DNA of 64,000 nucleotides from Brenneria roseae subsp. roseae (GTDB lineage Bacteria; Pseudomonadota; Gammaproteobacteria; Enterobacterales; Enterobacteriaceae): NCBI RefSeq assembly GCF_003115845.1, contig NZ_KZ819033.1, positions 62,001 to 126,000 of the forward strand, read 5' to 3'. Shown piece by piece: positions 37,295 to 46,479 of this stretch (position 1 is its first letter; each line of letters starts with the position of its first letter). The notes under the pieces were generated by a model. It saw only the letters and a program-made list of their open reading frames with translations, ran no database searches and was not told where the DNA came from. The position numbers and the translations under genes were made by a program.

Positions 37295-38242
37295 ATGAGC
37301 AGATATCTGGCAATACGCATCGGTCAGGCGCTGATTGTGCTCTGGGCGGCATTTACCTTATCTTTCATTCTGCTCCAGGCCATGCCGGGCGATGCCGTTC
37401 TTATCAAGTTTCAAAACCCCGAGCTTGGCCTGAGTGCCGACCAGATAGCCCAGCTACGTCTGGCCTACGGCGCGGATATTCCGGTGCTGACCCAATATTT
37501 TCACGCCATTGACCGGGTTTTACATGGCGATTTCGGCCTTTCATTACAGGCTGGCGTACCGGTTACCGAACTGCTGGCGGTCAATTTGCCCCCCACGCTG
37601 TTGCTGGCGGTACTGGGCTTCAGCGCGGCGGCGATTCTGGCGTTCGCCATCGCGTTCTTATCGACGCTGACCCCCTTTCATTGGCTGCGGACCGCGTTGC
37701 AGTCGCTGCCTTCGCTGTTTATCTCCGTACCCACCTTTTGGTTGGGCATCGTACTCATTCAGATTTTCTCTTTCCGGCTGGGCTTAATTTCCGTGATTAA
37801 TCCCGGCGAATGGGAAGGATTGATTTTACCTGTCCTCACGCTGGCGCTACCGATTTCCGCGCCGCTGGCACAGGTGCTGATGCGCAGTATCGATCAGGTT
37901 CAGACTCAGCCTTTCGTCGCCGTGGCGCGCGCCAAGGGCGCCAGCCGTCGCGGCGTGCTGTGGCGACATATCGCCCGCAACGCGATGCTGCCCACGCTCA
38001 CTATCGCCGGTTTGCTGCTGGGGGAATTAATCGCGGGCGCGCTGATTACCGAAACCGTGTTTGGCCGCAGCGGACTCGGGCAACTGACGCAGGAGGCGGT
38101 GAACAATCAGGACAGCAGCGTGTTACAGGCCATCGTGATTATTTCCGCCATCGCCTTTGTGGTGGTCAATCTGGTTGTTGACCTGCTTTATCCCTTACTC
38201 GATCCGCGCCTGAAGAAAACCACGACAGGAGCCACATTATGA
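37295..38242 (+). CDS. ABC transporter permease, DppB/OppB type
   Basis: A 315-aa membrane subunit with six helices, a characteristic large first periplasmic loop (GDAVLIKFQNPELGLSADQIAQLRLAYG), and the EAA-type loop RAKGASRRGVLWRHIARNAMLPTL that contacts the ATPases. It starts 25 bases after the binding-protein gene behind GAGGAGAG and overlaps the next permease by four bases, so the genes are coupled. Confidence 0.93.
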   Translation: MSRYLAIRIGQALIVLWAAFTLSFILLQAMPGDAVLIKFQNPELGLSADQIAQLRLAYGADIPVLTQYFHAIDRVLHGDFGLSLQAGVPVTELLAVNLPPTLLLAVLGFSAAAILAFAIAFLSTLTPFHWLRTALQSLPSLFISVPTFWLGIVLIQIFSFRLGLISVINPGEWEGLILPVLTLALPISAPLAQVLMRSIDQVQTQPFVAVARAKGASRRGVLWRHIARNAMLPTLTIAGLLLGELIAGALITETVFGRSGLGQLTQEAVNNQDSSVLQAIVIISAIAFVVVNLVVDLLYPLLDPRLKKTTTGATL

Positions 38243-39099
38243 CCATTGCGCAACTGGAAAAAATTTCCTTTCCGCTATTACGCAAGCGCCCCCGTCTGCG
38301 CCGTTACGCTGTTCAGCCGGGACTGATCCTCGCCTGGCTGGTGATCCTGACGGTCGCGCTCTGGGCGCTGTTTCCCGGTTTGTTTACCGCCTACAGCCCA
38401 ACCGCAGGAACGCCCGGCGCACAACGTCTGGCCCCCGGCGGCGAATACTGGCTGGGCACCGACCAGCTTGGCCGCGACCTTTACGCCCGTATCGTTTACG
38501 GCGCGGTGCACTCCCTCTCCGGCGCGTTTATCGCCGTGGCGCTGGGTCTGGTTCTCGGTAGTTTTCTTGGTCTGCTGGCAGGAGCCGTTGGCGGCTGGCT
38601 GGATACGATAGTGATGCGTTTTATTGACGTACTGCTCTCGATCCCCGGCCTGCTGCTGGCGCTGAGCGTCATTATCCTGCTCGGGTTTGGAACGGTTAAT
38701 GCCGCCATCGCCGTCGGAATAACATCAGTGGCCAACTTTGCCCGTCTGGTTCGTTCAGAAGTGCTGCGCGTGCGCTACAGCGATTATGTCGAGGCGGCTT
38801 ATGGCAGCGGCGGCACGTTCTTCAGCGTACTGTGGCGACACATTCTGCCAAACTCGTTGACTAGCGTATTTGCGTTTGCCGCGTTGCAATTCGGCAGCGC
38901 CATTCTGGCGATCTCCACCCTGAGTTTTCTGGGCTACGGCGCGCCGCCGCCAACGCCGGAGTGGGGCCTGCTGATCGCAGAAGGCCGCAATTACATCGCA
39001 ACCGCCTGGTGGCTGACCGCGTTCCCGGGGCTGGTCGTGGTACTGGTGGTGTTATCCGCCAACCGCATCAGCCAATCCATCGGGAGGACGGAACGATGA
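38239..39099 (+). CDS. ABC transporter permease, DppC/OppC type
   Basis: Second membrane subunit, 286 aa. The basic N-terminus (LRKRPRLRRYAV) is cytoplasmic. GTDQLGRDLYARIVYGAVHSL and the coupling loop YVEAAYGSGGTFFSVLWRHILPNS are diagnostic of DppC-type permeases. ATGA overlaps join it to the preceding permease and to the following ATPase gene. Confidence 0.93.
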   Translation: MTIAQLEKISFPLLRKRPRLRRYAVQPGLILAWLVILTVALWALFPGLFTAYSPTAGTPGAQRLAPGGEYWLGTDQLGRDLYARIVYGAVHSLSGAFIAVALGLVLGSFLGLLAGAVGGWLDTIVMRFIDVLLSIPGLLLALSVIILLGFGTVNAAIAVGITSVANFARLVRSEVLRVRYSDYVEAAYGSGGTFFSVLWRHILPNSLTSVFAFAALQFGSAILAISTLSFLGYGAPPPTPEWGLLIAEGRNYIATAWWLTAFPGLVVVLVVLSANRISQSIGRTER

Positions 39100-40733
39100 G
39101 CCTTGCTCTCCGGTTGCAAAGCAGCGCCAGCGTGCCCGTGCTGGCTCTGGACAAGGTGACTATCGCCTACCGCAGCGACGGCCGGGAACAAACCGTGGTG
39201 GAAGGGGTTTCCTTTCAAATTTACCCCGGTGAAGTCGTCGCGCTGGTGGGAGAGTCAGGCTCTGGTAAAACCACCACGGCACAGGCCGTTATCGGTTTGC
39301 TGGCGGAAAACGGTCGCCTGACGCGAGGCGCCATCCGGCTTAACGGCACCGATATCACCCACTGGCCGCAAAAGCGGCTCGATAGCCTGCGGGGCGCCCA
39401 TATCAGCCTGATTCCACAAGATCCCACCAGTTCGCTGAATCCGGTAAAAACCATTGGTGAGCAGGTCGATGAAATTCTGCGCATTCACCAGCGGGAAGAT
39501 CGTCATACCACCCGCCAGAAAACGCTGACCTTGCTGGAGCGAGTCGGCCTGCACCAACCGGAACTGCGGGCGCGTCAGTATCCGCATGAACTTTCCGGCG
39601 GTATGAAGCAGCGGGTACTTATCGCCATGGCGATTGCCCTGAAACCGGCGCTGATTATCGCTGATGAGCCAACCAGCGCGCTCGATGTCACGGTACAAAA
39701 ACGTATTCTCGATCTGCTGGACGAACTGCGGCGCGAAAACGGCACCGCAGTCCTGTTCGTCACCCACGATCTGGGCGTCGCAGCGGAACGGGCCGATCGG
39801 CTTCTGGTGTTTCAAAACGGCTATATTCAGGAACAAGGGCCGACGAATGACATCCTGAAAGCCCCCGCCAGCCACTATGCGCAAACCCTGCTGGCGAACG
39901 TTCCCTCGCTGAATCCGGTCAAACGCCCTCCGCTGCCGCCGTCGACCGACACCATCGTTTCCGTGGAAAATCTGATACAGGAATTTACGCTGACGGGTAA
40001 AGACGAACGCTTCCGCGCCGTCGATAACGTTTCTTTTCGCGTCGCACGGGGCAGTACGCATGCCATCGTGGGTGAATCAGGGTCAGGCAAAACCACCACG
40101 GCTCGCAGCCTGCTGGGGTTTCAGCATCCCAGCGCAGGACGAATTCTGATTGATGGTACGGATATCACCCGTCTGAAGGGAGAAGCCCTGCGTCAGTTCC
40201 GGCAAAAGATCCAGTTGGTTTATCAGAACCCGTTTGGCTCGCTCGATCCGTCTCAACGGCTGTATGACATCGTTGAAGAGCCGTTACGCAACTTTAAACG
40301 CCATACGCCGGCGCAGCGCGAACACAAGGTTCATGAAATGTTCGATCGCGTCGCGCTGCCTGCCTCGCTGCTGGCGCGTAAACCGCGCGAGCTTTCCGGC
40401 GGTCAACGTCAACGCGTCGCCATTGCCAGAGCGCTGGTGCTGGAACCGCAGGTGCTGGTGCTGGACGAAGCGGTATCCGCATTGGATGTCACCGTGCAGG
40501 CTCAGATTCTGCGTTTGCTGAGCGAGCTACAGCGTTCGCTGGGCCTGACCTATCTGTTTATCTCGCACGATCTGGCGGTAGTACGCCAGATCGCCGACAC
40601 CGTTTCCGTGTTGTACCGCGGCAGGCAGGTGGAATCAGGTCCGGTAGAGCAGATCTTTGCCCAGCCAGCAAATCGCTATACCCGCGAATTAATCGACGCA
40701 ATTCCCGGGCGGCAACACCCGGCTTTCGTCTGA
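39096..40733 (+). CDS. Fused double ABC ATPase, DppD-DppF type
   Basis: A 545-aa protein with two complete ATPase modules in one chain. In the first, Walker A GESGSGKTTTAQ is at about residues 50-61, with LSGGMKQRV and LIIADEPTSALD. In the second, GESGSGKTTTARS is at about 325-337, with LSGGQRQRV and VLVLDEAVSALD; Glu-Ala instead of Glu-Pro is a minor deviation. Both modules appear catalytic. ATG 39096 overlaps the permease stop; an in-frame extension upstream is a shadow. It powers the importer of this operon. Confidence 0.93.
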   Translation: MSLALRLQSSASVPVLALDKVTIAYRSDGREQTVVEGVSFQIYPGEVVALVGESGSGKTTTAQAVIGLLAENGRLTRGAIRLNGTDITHWPQKRLDSLRGAHISLIPQDPTSSLNPVKTIGEQVDEILRIHQREDRHTTRQKTLTLLERVGLHQPELRARQYPHELSGGMKQRVLIAMAIALKPALIIADEPTSALDVTVQKRILDLLDELRRENGTAVLFVTHDLGVAAERADRLLVFQNGYIQEQGPTNDILKAPASHYAQTLLANVPSLNPVKRPPLPPSTDTIVSVENLIQEFTLTGKDERFRAVDNVSFRVARGSTHAIVGESGSGKTTTARSLLGFQHPSAGRILIDGTDITRLKGEALRQFRQKIQLVYQNPFGSLDPSQRLYDIVEEPLRNFKRHTPAQREHKVHEMFDRVALPASLLARKPRELSGGQRQRVAIARALVLEPQVLVLDEAVSALDVTVQAQILRLLSELQRSLGLTYLFISHDLAVVRQIADTVSVLYRGRQVESGPVEQIFAQPANRYTRELIDAIPGRQHPAFV

Positions 40734-40760
40734 TCGCCATACAAAAGAAGGATTTTCAGA

Positions 40761-41792
40761 ATGACAAGTAAACGTCTCGGGTTTTTCACCCGCTTGCTGG
40801 ATGATGTCTCCGCCCGGCAGCGCTATCGGTTAGCCACCGAGCAAATTATCAGAGCGGAACAACTGGGATTCGACAGCGCCTGGGTTGCCCAGCATCACTT
40901 TCATGCGGATGAAGGCGGCTTGCCGTCGCCGCTGGTTTTTCTGGCACAGGTGGCGGCCCGCACTCAGCATATCCGGCTGGGCACGGGGGTTATCACGCTT
41001 CCCATGGAGCAGCCTCTGCGGGTAGCGGAAGACACCGCCGTACTCGACCTGCTCAGCAACGGCAGACTGGAAGTCGGCGTTGGTTCCGGCGGCACGCCAT
41101 CGTCCTTTGCCGCATTCGGACATGACAGCGCACAGCGAGGACACATCCTGGGGCGTCATCTGGCCCAGTTACGCGCCGCCTGGCAAGGCGATGCGCTGAG
41201 CGAAGACGGGAATCAACTTTATCCCGCGGCGCCACAGCTAAATAAACGCGTCTGGCAGGCCACTTTTTCCATAGAAGGCGCTGAACGGGCGGGTAAAGCG
41301 GGCGATGGCCTGATGTTGTCGCGCACCCAGCCCAGGCCGGAAAATTTCCCCGACGCCACACTGGCCGATCTACAGAATCAGATGATCGATGTCTATCTGG
41401 ACGCCCTGCCCGCAGGGGTCACGCCGCGTATTCTCGGCTCCCGCAGCGTATTTGTTGCAGACGATCGCCAACTGGCGCTGGATTTGGCGGAGAAAGGTCT
41501 TCAGCGTTCCGCCGCTCGTCTGGGCGCCTTCCGCCCCATACGCAGCGACTCGGTTGAATCGCTGATCGCGTCATTCGATAGCCATGTTGGTACGGCGCAG
41601 GATGTCATCGCGTCGCTACAGGCGGACAGCTCGCTGGCTCGCGTTACCGATCTGGCATTCCAGGTACATTCTATCGATCCGCCACATACGCTGATTCTTC
41701 GATCGCTTGAATTAATCGCCACCCAGGTGGCTCCCGCTTTGGGCTGGAAGCCCGCCGTCAAACAGAAAAATCCGCTACAGGAGATTGTATGA
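40761..41792 (+). CDS. FMN-dependent luciferase-like monooxygenase (KPN_01858 type)
   Basis: A soluble 343-aa TIM-barrel enzyme of the bacterial luciferase/alkanesulfonate monooxygenase superfamily. It uses FMNH2 from a separate reductase and O2. The fold signatures are WVAQHHFHADEGGLPSPLVFLAQVAARTQHIRLGTGVI and RLEVGVGSGG, and SIEGAERAGKAGDGLML also fits. No reductase gene is nearby. The family consistently travels with this ABC importer and a CMD/AhpD protein, so it should oxidise what the importer brings in. Sulfonate or thioether attack is a guess. AAGGATTTTCAG precedes the ATG. Confidence 0.87.
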   Translation: MTSKRLGFFTRLLDDVSARQRYRLATEQIIRAEQLGFDSAWVAQHHFHADEGGLPSPLVFLAQVAARTQHIRLGTGVITLPMEQPLRVAEDTAVLDLLSNGRLEVGVGSGGTPSSFAAFGHDSAQRGHILGRHLAQLRAAWQGDALSEDGNQLYPAAPQLNKRVWQATFSIEGAERAGKAGDGLMLSRTQPRPENFPDATLADLQNQMIDVYLDALPAGVTPRILGSRSVFVADDRQLALDLAEKGLQRSAARLGAFRPIRSDSVESLIASFDSHVGTAQDVIASLQADSSLARVTDLAFQVHSIDPPHTLILRSLELIATQVAPALGWKPAVKQKNPLQEIV

Positions 41793-42925
41793 CAACCTCA
41801 TCCCACCACATCCATTCCCATGACGTATTGAACGTACTGGCTGAAATCCCCGCTGATTCAGAACTGGCGAACGCCAGAAAAACCCGTGAAGCGGCGACAC
41901 GCCACACGCAGGGAAGTTATGAAGCCCTGTTTTCTGCGCCATCACGAGAGGAAACGTCGCTCCCGCTATCGCTGCGTTTATGGCTGGCAGAAAAGATCGG
42001 CGGCTGGCATCAGGATGACGTATTGCAACGCTTTTATGCCGACAGGCTCGCCGATTTCCCGGCGCCGGAACTGACGCCGGCGTTACAGCTGGCGCTGGCG
42101 CATGCGGAACGGCTGACTCAAAACCCCGTCAGTGCCGATGCCGGCCACCTACAGGCGTTGCAACAAGCGGGCTGGTCGGTGGATGACATCGTCACCCTTT
42201 CACAGCTGGTGGCCTTTATCAGTTTTCAAAGTCGATTGCTGCGCGGCTATCGCCTGATTGCGGGGCATCGGGTCAGTCAGCCGCACTCTCAGGCGGCGGT
42301 GGCGGGTCGCTGGCATACCCATGCCAATACCCAAAGCGGAAAACGGGCGCCGCAGGCGTTCACCCAGGCAGAACTGGACTGGGAACCGTGGATTCAGCCT
42401 AAGTCGCTGGCCGCGTTCAGCAACGATGAACAAGCGATTCTGGCGCGTTTCGGCCATACCGACTCTGACTATTTCCGCCTGCTGGGGCGTAATTTTCCGG
42501 TGCTGGAACAGCGCACGCTGACGGATAAAGGGATCTTTTACACTTCGGGCGGATTGCCGCGTAAGGAACGAGAATTGGTCGCCGCCATCACCAGCAAGGT
42601 TAACGGCTGCATCTATTGCGCATCGGTGCACGCCCGTAAGGCCAGCCAGCTCTCCAAACAGGATGATGACGTGCAACGATTACTGGACGTCGCACCCGGC
42701 GGGGATTTGAGCATCGGCCAAAGCCCGCGCTGGCAGGCCATCATTGATTTTGCCGCCCGTCTTTCCGTTACGCCCGCACAGGTCAATAGCAACGATCTGT
42801 CCCGTTTACGGGAACAAGGGTTGGATACGCTGGAACTTGTTGATCTGGTGCAATCAGCCGCCTTCTTCTCCTGGGCCAATCGACTGATGCTAACGCTGGG
42901 CGAACCTTTCTGGCCGGAGCGCTAA
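41789..42925 (+). CDS. Two-domain carboxymuconolactone decarboxylase/AhpD-like peroxidase protein
   Basis: A 378-aa fusion of two all-helical CMD domains. The first (about residues 20-175) has no cysteine pair. The second (about 195-378) holds NGCIYCASVHARKA, the AhpD-type CxxCxxxH active site (near residues 272-279) that reduces peroxides or carries disulfide electrons. A second CMD helix is SAAFFSWANRLMLTLG. In related clusters these are two separate families (a CMD domain protein and an Avi_7169-type alkylhydroperoxidase protein); here they are joined. ATGA overlap with the monooxygenase gene suggests it handles the peroxide or oxidised product. Last gene of the operon. Confidence 0.87.
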   Translation: MTTSSHHIHSHDVLNVLAEIPADSELANARKTREAATRHTQGSYEALFSAPSREETSLPLSLRLWLAEKIGGWHQDDVLQRFYADRLADFPAPELTPALQLALAHAERLTQNPVSADAGHLQALQQAGWSVDDIVTLSQLVAFISFQSRLLRGYRLIAGHRVSQPHSQAAVAGRWHTHANTQSGKRAPQAFTQAELDWEPWIQPKSLAAFSNDEQAILARFGHTDSDYFRLLGRNFPVLEQRTLTDKGIFYTSGGLPRKERELVAAITSKVNGCIYCASVHARKASQLSKQDDDVQRLLDVAPGGDLSIGQSPRWQAIIDFAARLSVTPAQVNSNDLSRLREQGLDTLELVDLVQSAAFFSWANRLMLTLGEPFWPER

Positions 42926-43083
42926 TCTTGTCTCTGCCCGTTTGCCGCCGAGGCAAACGGGAAAATAGTATCGCCGGAACATCGCCAGACAAACGGCGAA
43001 GCCAGCAAAACCACGCCAGCCGTTCTTCCATCCGTTTAATCACCGCTCCACGACGTAAAAAATAAACTCATAACATGATAATA

Positions 43084-43097
43084 TTCCCTATCTGGAA
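43084..43097. promoter_or_regulatory. hipBA operator 1
   Basis: TTCC, six bases (CTATCT), GGAA. An inverted repeat in the style of the E. coli HipB operator (TATCC-N8-GGATA). It repeats 41 bases downstream, about four helical turns away, on the same face of the DNA. Confidence 0.65.
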
Positions 43098-43124
43098 CTT
43101 TAAAACTCTTTTTTGGGTTTAATG

Positions 43125-43138
43125 TTCCATAATAGGAA
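43125..43138. promoter_or_regulatory. hipBA operator 2
   Basis: TTCC, six bases (ATAATA), GGAA; a second copy of operator 1. A weaker third copy (GTCC...GGAA, 43214-43228) overlaps the ribosome site of hipB. Confidence 0.65.
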
Positions 43139-43232
43139 TCTTATAAACCACTTAAAAACCAAAAATCATAATGTGCTATTATTGTCATCTAAAGCCACAG
43201 TTTTGCAGTTTGTGTCCCCCAAAAGGAACATT

Positions 43233-43574
43233 ATGAGCATGACTAATAAATCACCGGCGGCCATTGCAGAAGAGCTTGGAGAGCGGTTAAAACAGGCCCG
43301 CCTCAACAGTAACTTAACCCAGTCAGAGGTCGCGGATCTCGCCGGATTATCAAGAAAAGCGGTACTCAACGCTGAAAAGGGTAAAGTCCAACTGGAAGCG
43401 TTGATCGCTATCATGGCCGCGCTCAACCTGACAGAACGGTTAGATAACTTTCTGCCTCCGCAGGATATTTCTCCCATCCAGCTTGCCAGACTGCAAGGTA
43501 AGCAGCGGCAGAGGGCATCCGGTCAGAGAAAAACCAAAGATAACAAAAGTAATGAGGACGTACTGGAATGGTAA
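43233..43574 (+). CDS. hipB: HipB-like antitoxin, Xre family
   Basis: A 113-aa DNA-binding antitoxin. The helix-turn-helix spans about residues 16-70 (LGERLKQARLNSNLTQSEVADLAGLSRKAVLNAEKGK), and the C-terminal tail is basic and flexible (KQRQRASGQRKTKDNK). It should bind the TTCC-N6-GGAA repeats upstream and hold HipA inactive. AAAAGGAAC precedes ATG 43233; the frame back to 43113 crosses operator DNA and is not used. Overlaps hipA by seven bases. Confidence 0.87.
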   Translation: MSMTNKSPAAIAEELGERLKQARLNSNLTQSEVADLAGLSRKAVLNAEKGKVQLEALIAIMAALNLTERLDNFLPPQDISPIQLARLQGKQRQRASGQRKTKDNKSNEDVLEW

Positions 43575-44884
43575 TGGAAGTTATCAACGTCAATTACAAA
43601 AACAGTGAAGTGGGCGCCGTCAGTTTTAATACGGATACCGGGATAGGCGCATTCGAATATAGCTCGTCATTTATCAGGCAAGGCATCGAACTCTCACCGC
43701 TTAAGATGCCGCTGGAAAAACGAATATACGCGTTCCCCGAGCTTGATTTCGCAACCTTCAAAGGGTTACCAGGATTAATTGCGGATTCCCTGCCGGATGA
43801 TTTCGGCAATGCCGTACTAAACGCATGGGTGGCAAGCAAAGGTAAACAGCCAGGCGACATTACGCCCCTGCAAAGATTGCAGTACGCCGGTAAGAGAGGG
43901 ATGGGCGCGCTTGAATACACGCCGGCCACCAGGCTGAAAAGCCTGAATGCTTCACAACAGGTAGAAATTGCATCGTTAGTCAATATTGCTCAGGAAATTC
44001 TGGATAGCCGGGCAAACTTTTCAGTTGAGTTAAATAAAGCGGGCCAGGAAGATCGCGAAGCCATGATGGCGCTGTTATCCGTGGGCATGAGCGCAGGCGG
44101 CGCGCGCGCCAAAGCCGTTCTGGCATTTAATGATGATTTTACTCAGGTTCGTTCTGGTCAGGCCAAGGTTCCCCCTGGGTTTACCCATTACCTCATGAAA
44201 TTTGATGGCGTAAGCGAACACAATAAAAATAAGGAAACATTCGGCGACCCGCTCGGCTATGGCGCCATGGAATACGTTTACCACCTGATGGCTAAATCCT
44301 GTGGTATAGAAATGATGCCCTGTAAACTACTCAATGAAGGCGATCGCCGCCATTTCATCACCCAGCGATTTGATCGGGCAGGCAATCAGAAAATTCATAT
44401 GCAAACCCTGAATGGGATAGCGCATGTGAGTTATAAGCAACCGGGCTCTTTTTCCTACGCAGAATTGTTTGGAGTAGCCAGACAACTCCGCCTTCCTGCC
44501 GCCGCCGCAGAACAATTGTTTAAGCGCATGGTATTTAATATCGTCGCCAGAAATCATGATGACCATGCTAAAAACTTTGCGTTTCTTTTGAATGAGAACG
44601 TCTGGGCTCTGGCGCCCGCCTACGATATCGCTTACAGCTACAAACCCGAAAGCAAATGGGTCAACCGTCATTGGATGAGTCTCAATGGCAAACGCGATAA
44701 CTTTTCCCGCGATGACTTCTATTCGCTTGAAAGACTCAGCCCGCTCTTTACCCATGACAAGATCAACCGCATGATTGATGAAACCATCAGCCATGTCGCG
44801 CAATGGCGAAAACTGGCGACGGAACAGCATGTACCAGAGACGTTGATAGCGGAAATTGAATCAAACCTCAGATTGTCGCTATAG
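43568..44884 (+). CDS. hipA: HipA-like serine/threonine kinase toxin
   Basis: A 438-aa HipA-family kinase; in E. coli HipA phosphorylates glutamyl-tRNA synthetase and induces persistence. The N-terminal subdomain runs to about residue 150, followed by a GMSAGGARAKAVLAF segment that fits the phosphate-binding loop. The catalytic site is RNHDDHAKNFAFLL (about residues 326-339), with Asp as base, and the Mg site is LAPAYDIAYSY. All key residues seem intact. ATG 43568 overlaps hipB; a second ATG at 43574 is possible. The target may differ from HipA of E. coli, since sequence similarity is moderate. Confidence 0.87.
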   Translation: MVMEVINVNYKNSEVGAVSFNTDTGIGAFEYSSSFIRQGIELSPLKMPLEKRIYAFPELDFATFKGLPGLIADSLPDDFGNAVLNAWVASKGKQPGDITPLQRLQYAGKRGMGALEYTPATRLKSLNASQQVEIASLVNIAQEILDSRANFSVELNKAGQEDREAMMALLSVGMSAGGARAKAVLAFNDDFTQVRSGQAKVPPGFTHYLMKFDGVSEHNKNKETFGDPLGYGAMEYVYHLMAKSCGIEMMPCKLLNEGDRRHFITQRFDRAGNQKIHMQTLNGIAHVSYKQPGSFSYAELFGVARQLRLPAAAAEQLFKRMVFNIVARNHDDHAKNFAFLLNENVWALAPAYDIAYSYKPESKWVNRHWMSLNGKRDNFSRDDFYSLERLSPLFTHDKINRMIDETISHVAQWRKLATEQHVPETLIAEIESNLRLSL

Positions 44885-44995
44885 CCTGAAACGAAGCAAG
44901 CGACGGATGAAGCGGCGGTGAGTGAGTCTTAAAGCCGTTATCAAGAGGTTTCTCCACCGATTCCCGATCAAGAAACCCCTTATAAGCGACAAGCA

Positions 44996-46348
44996 TCAAC
45001 GCATCGTCACAAACTCTTCCGATGCCGTCGGATGAATGGCGACGGTATTGTCGAAGTCTTTTTTGGTCGCGCCCATTTTTACCGCCACCGCAAAGCCTTG
45101 CAGCATTTCATCCATGCCGAAGCCAATACCGTGGATACCCACGATCTTCTCGTCCTTGCCGACACAGACCAGCTTCATGCGGCACGGTTGGCGATGCCGG
45201 GTGACAGCGGTATACATGGCCGTAAAAGCCGATTTATACACTTTCACCTGCTCGTCGCCATACTGTTCGCGCGCCTGGGGTTCGGTCAGTCCGACAGTAC
45301 CAATCGGCGGATGGCTGAACACCACGGTCGGAATGTTGTTGTAATCCAGATGCTCGTCCGGTTTGTTGTTGAACAGCCGTTCGGACAAACGACGCCCCGC
45401 CGCGACAGCAACCGGCGTTAACTCAACCGCGCCAGTATTATCACCCACCGCATAAATACCCGGTACGTTGGTGTTCTGGAATTTATCGACCTTGATATAG
45501 CCTTTGTCGTTCAGCGCAACCCCGGTCACGCCAAGGTTCAGGTTATCCGTTGCCGGTTCACGGCCAATCGCCCAAATCAGGCAGTCAACCGTGTGTGACT
45601 GCCCGTTTTCCAGCCGTAGCGTCAGGCTGCCATCGGCATTTTTTACTACCACCTCGGGAATGGATTCGGTATGCAGCGCCGGTCCTTCGCTGTTCATCAC
45701 TTCCACCAATGTATCGACAATCAGCGGATCAAAGCTGCGCAGCGGCGCGTGTTTACGCACGAACAGATGCGTTTCTGACCCCAGCGCATTCAGCACCCCG
45801 GCAATTTCGACGGCAATGTAGCCGGCGCCAACCACGGCAGTACGCTTCGGTAACGCATCCAGCGCAAAGAAGCCGTCGGAATCGATGCCATACTCCACGC
45901 CCGGAATATCCGGATGCGTCGGACGACCGCCGGTCGCGATCAAAATACGGTCGGCCGTGATTTTCTCACCGTTCACTTCCACGGTATGGGCGTCGACAAA
46001 ACGGGCAAAACCCTGAATGACATCGACCTTGTTTTTACCCAACACGTTGTCGTAAGACTGGTGAATACGATCAATATACGCGCTACGGTTTTTCACCAAC
46101 GTTCCCCAGTTGAACTGATTAACCGTGGCATCAAACCCGTAATCAGGCCCGTACTGATGGATCGCTTCGGCGATCTGCGCCGCATGCCACATCACTTTTT
46201 TCGGCACACAGCCGACATTGACGCAGGTGCCGCCCAGCTGTTTTGCTTCGATCAACGCACATTTTTGCCCATACATCGCCGCACGGTTAATCGAAGCGAT
46301 ACCGCCACTACCGCCGCCAATAGCAAGGTAGTCATAGTGTTTGGTCAT
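44996..46348 (-). CDS. gor: Glutathione reductase Gor
   Basis: NADPH-dependent flavoenzyme that keeps glutathione reduced, 450 aa, matching E. coli Gor in length and sequence. The FAD motif is [12 protein letters not shown] (about residues 11-22), the redox disulfide is Cys42/Cys47 in [13 protein letters not shown], the NADPH motif is [15 protein letters not shown] and the catalytic His is in the C-terminal [17 protein letters not shown] 46348 (MTKHYDYL) fits the family. An upstream ATG at 46360 adds four residues and neither has a strong ribosome site. Same strand as rlmJ, as in E. coli. Confidence 0.97.
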   Translation of the reverse strand: MTKHYDYLAIGGGSGGIASINRAAMYGQKCALIEAKQLGGTCVNVGCVPKKVMWHAAQIAEAIHQYGPDYGFDATVNQFNWGTLVKNRSAYIDRIHQSYDNVLGKNKVDVIQGFARFVDAHTVEVNGEKITADRILIATGGRPTHPDIPGVEYGIDSDGFFALDALPKRTAVVGAGYIAVEIAGVLNALGSETHLFVRKHAPLRSFDPLIVDTLVEVMNSEGPALHTESIPEVVVKNADGSLTLRLENGQSHTVDCLIWAIGREPATDNLNLGVTGVALNDKGYIKVDKFQNTNVPGIYAVGDNTGAVELTPVAVAAGRRLSERLFNNKPDEHLDYNNIPTVVFSHPPIGTVGLTEPQAREQYGDEQVKVYKSAFTAMYTAVTRHRQPCRMKLVCVGKDEKIVGIHGIGFGMDEMLQGFAVAVKMGATKKDFDNTVAIHPTASEEFVTMR

Positions 46349-46479
46349 CAGAGTATCCATGCTTAAGTGAGTAAAATTTGCCTAGAGTGTAACGCCGGAG
46401 CCCTGCGCCCCACAAAGTTTATGCCTATGGCTATAATAGGAAAAACCAAACCACGCCAACCTGTACGGGATGCCTCAAC

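Larger units (their letters stand above)
42926..43232. promoter_or_regulatory. Region between the ABC operon and hipBA (307 bp)
   Basis: The first part has a CCCGTTTGCC/GGCAAACGGG stem-loop (42938-42956) that probably ends or stabilises the ABC operon mRNA but lacks a T-run. The second part, from 43080, is AT-rich and holds the hipBA operators. No gene was seen. Confidence 0.6.

Noticed and set aside
42938-42956. Rho-independent terminator after the CMD/AhpD gene
   Set aside because: A good stem exists, but the following plus-strand sequence is A-rich with no T-run, so I describe it only as a hairpin.
44941-44986. gor terminator (AGGTTTCT ... AGAAACC)
   Set aside because: Long loop and no clear T-run on the minus strand; too weak to annotate.
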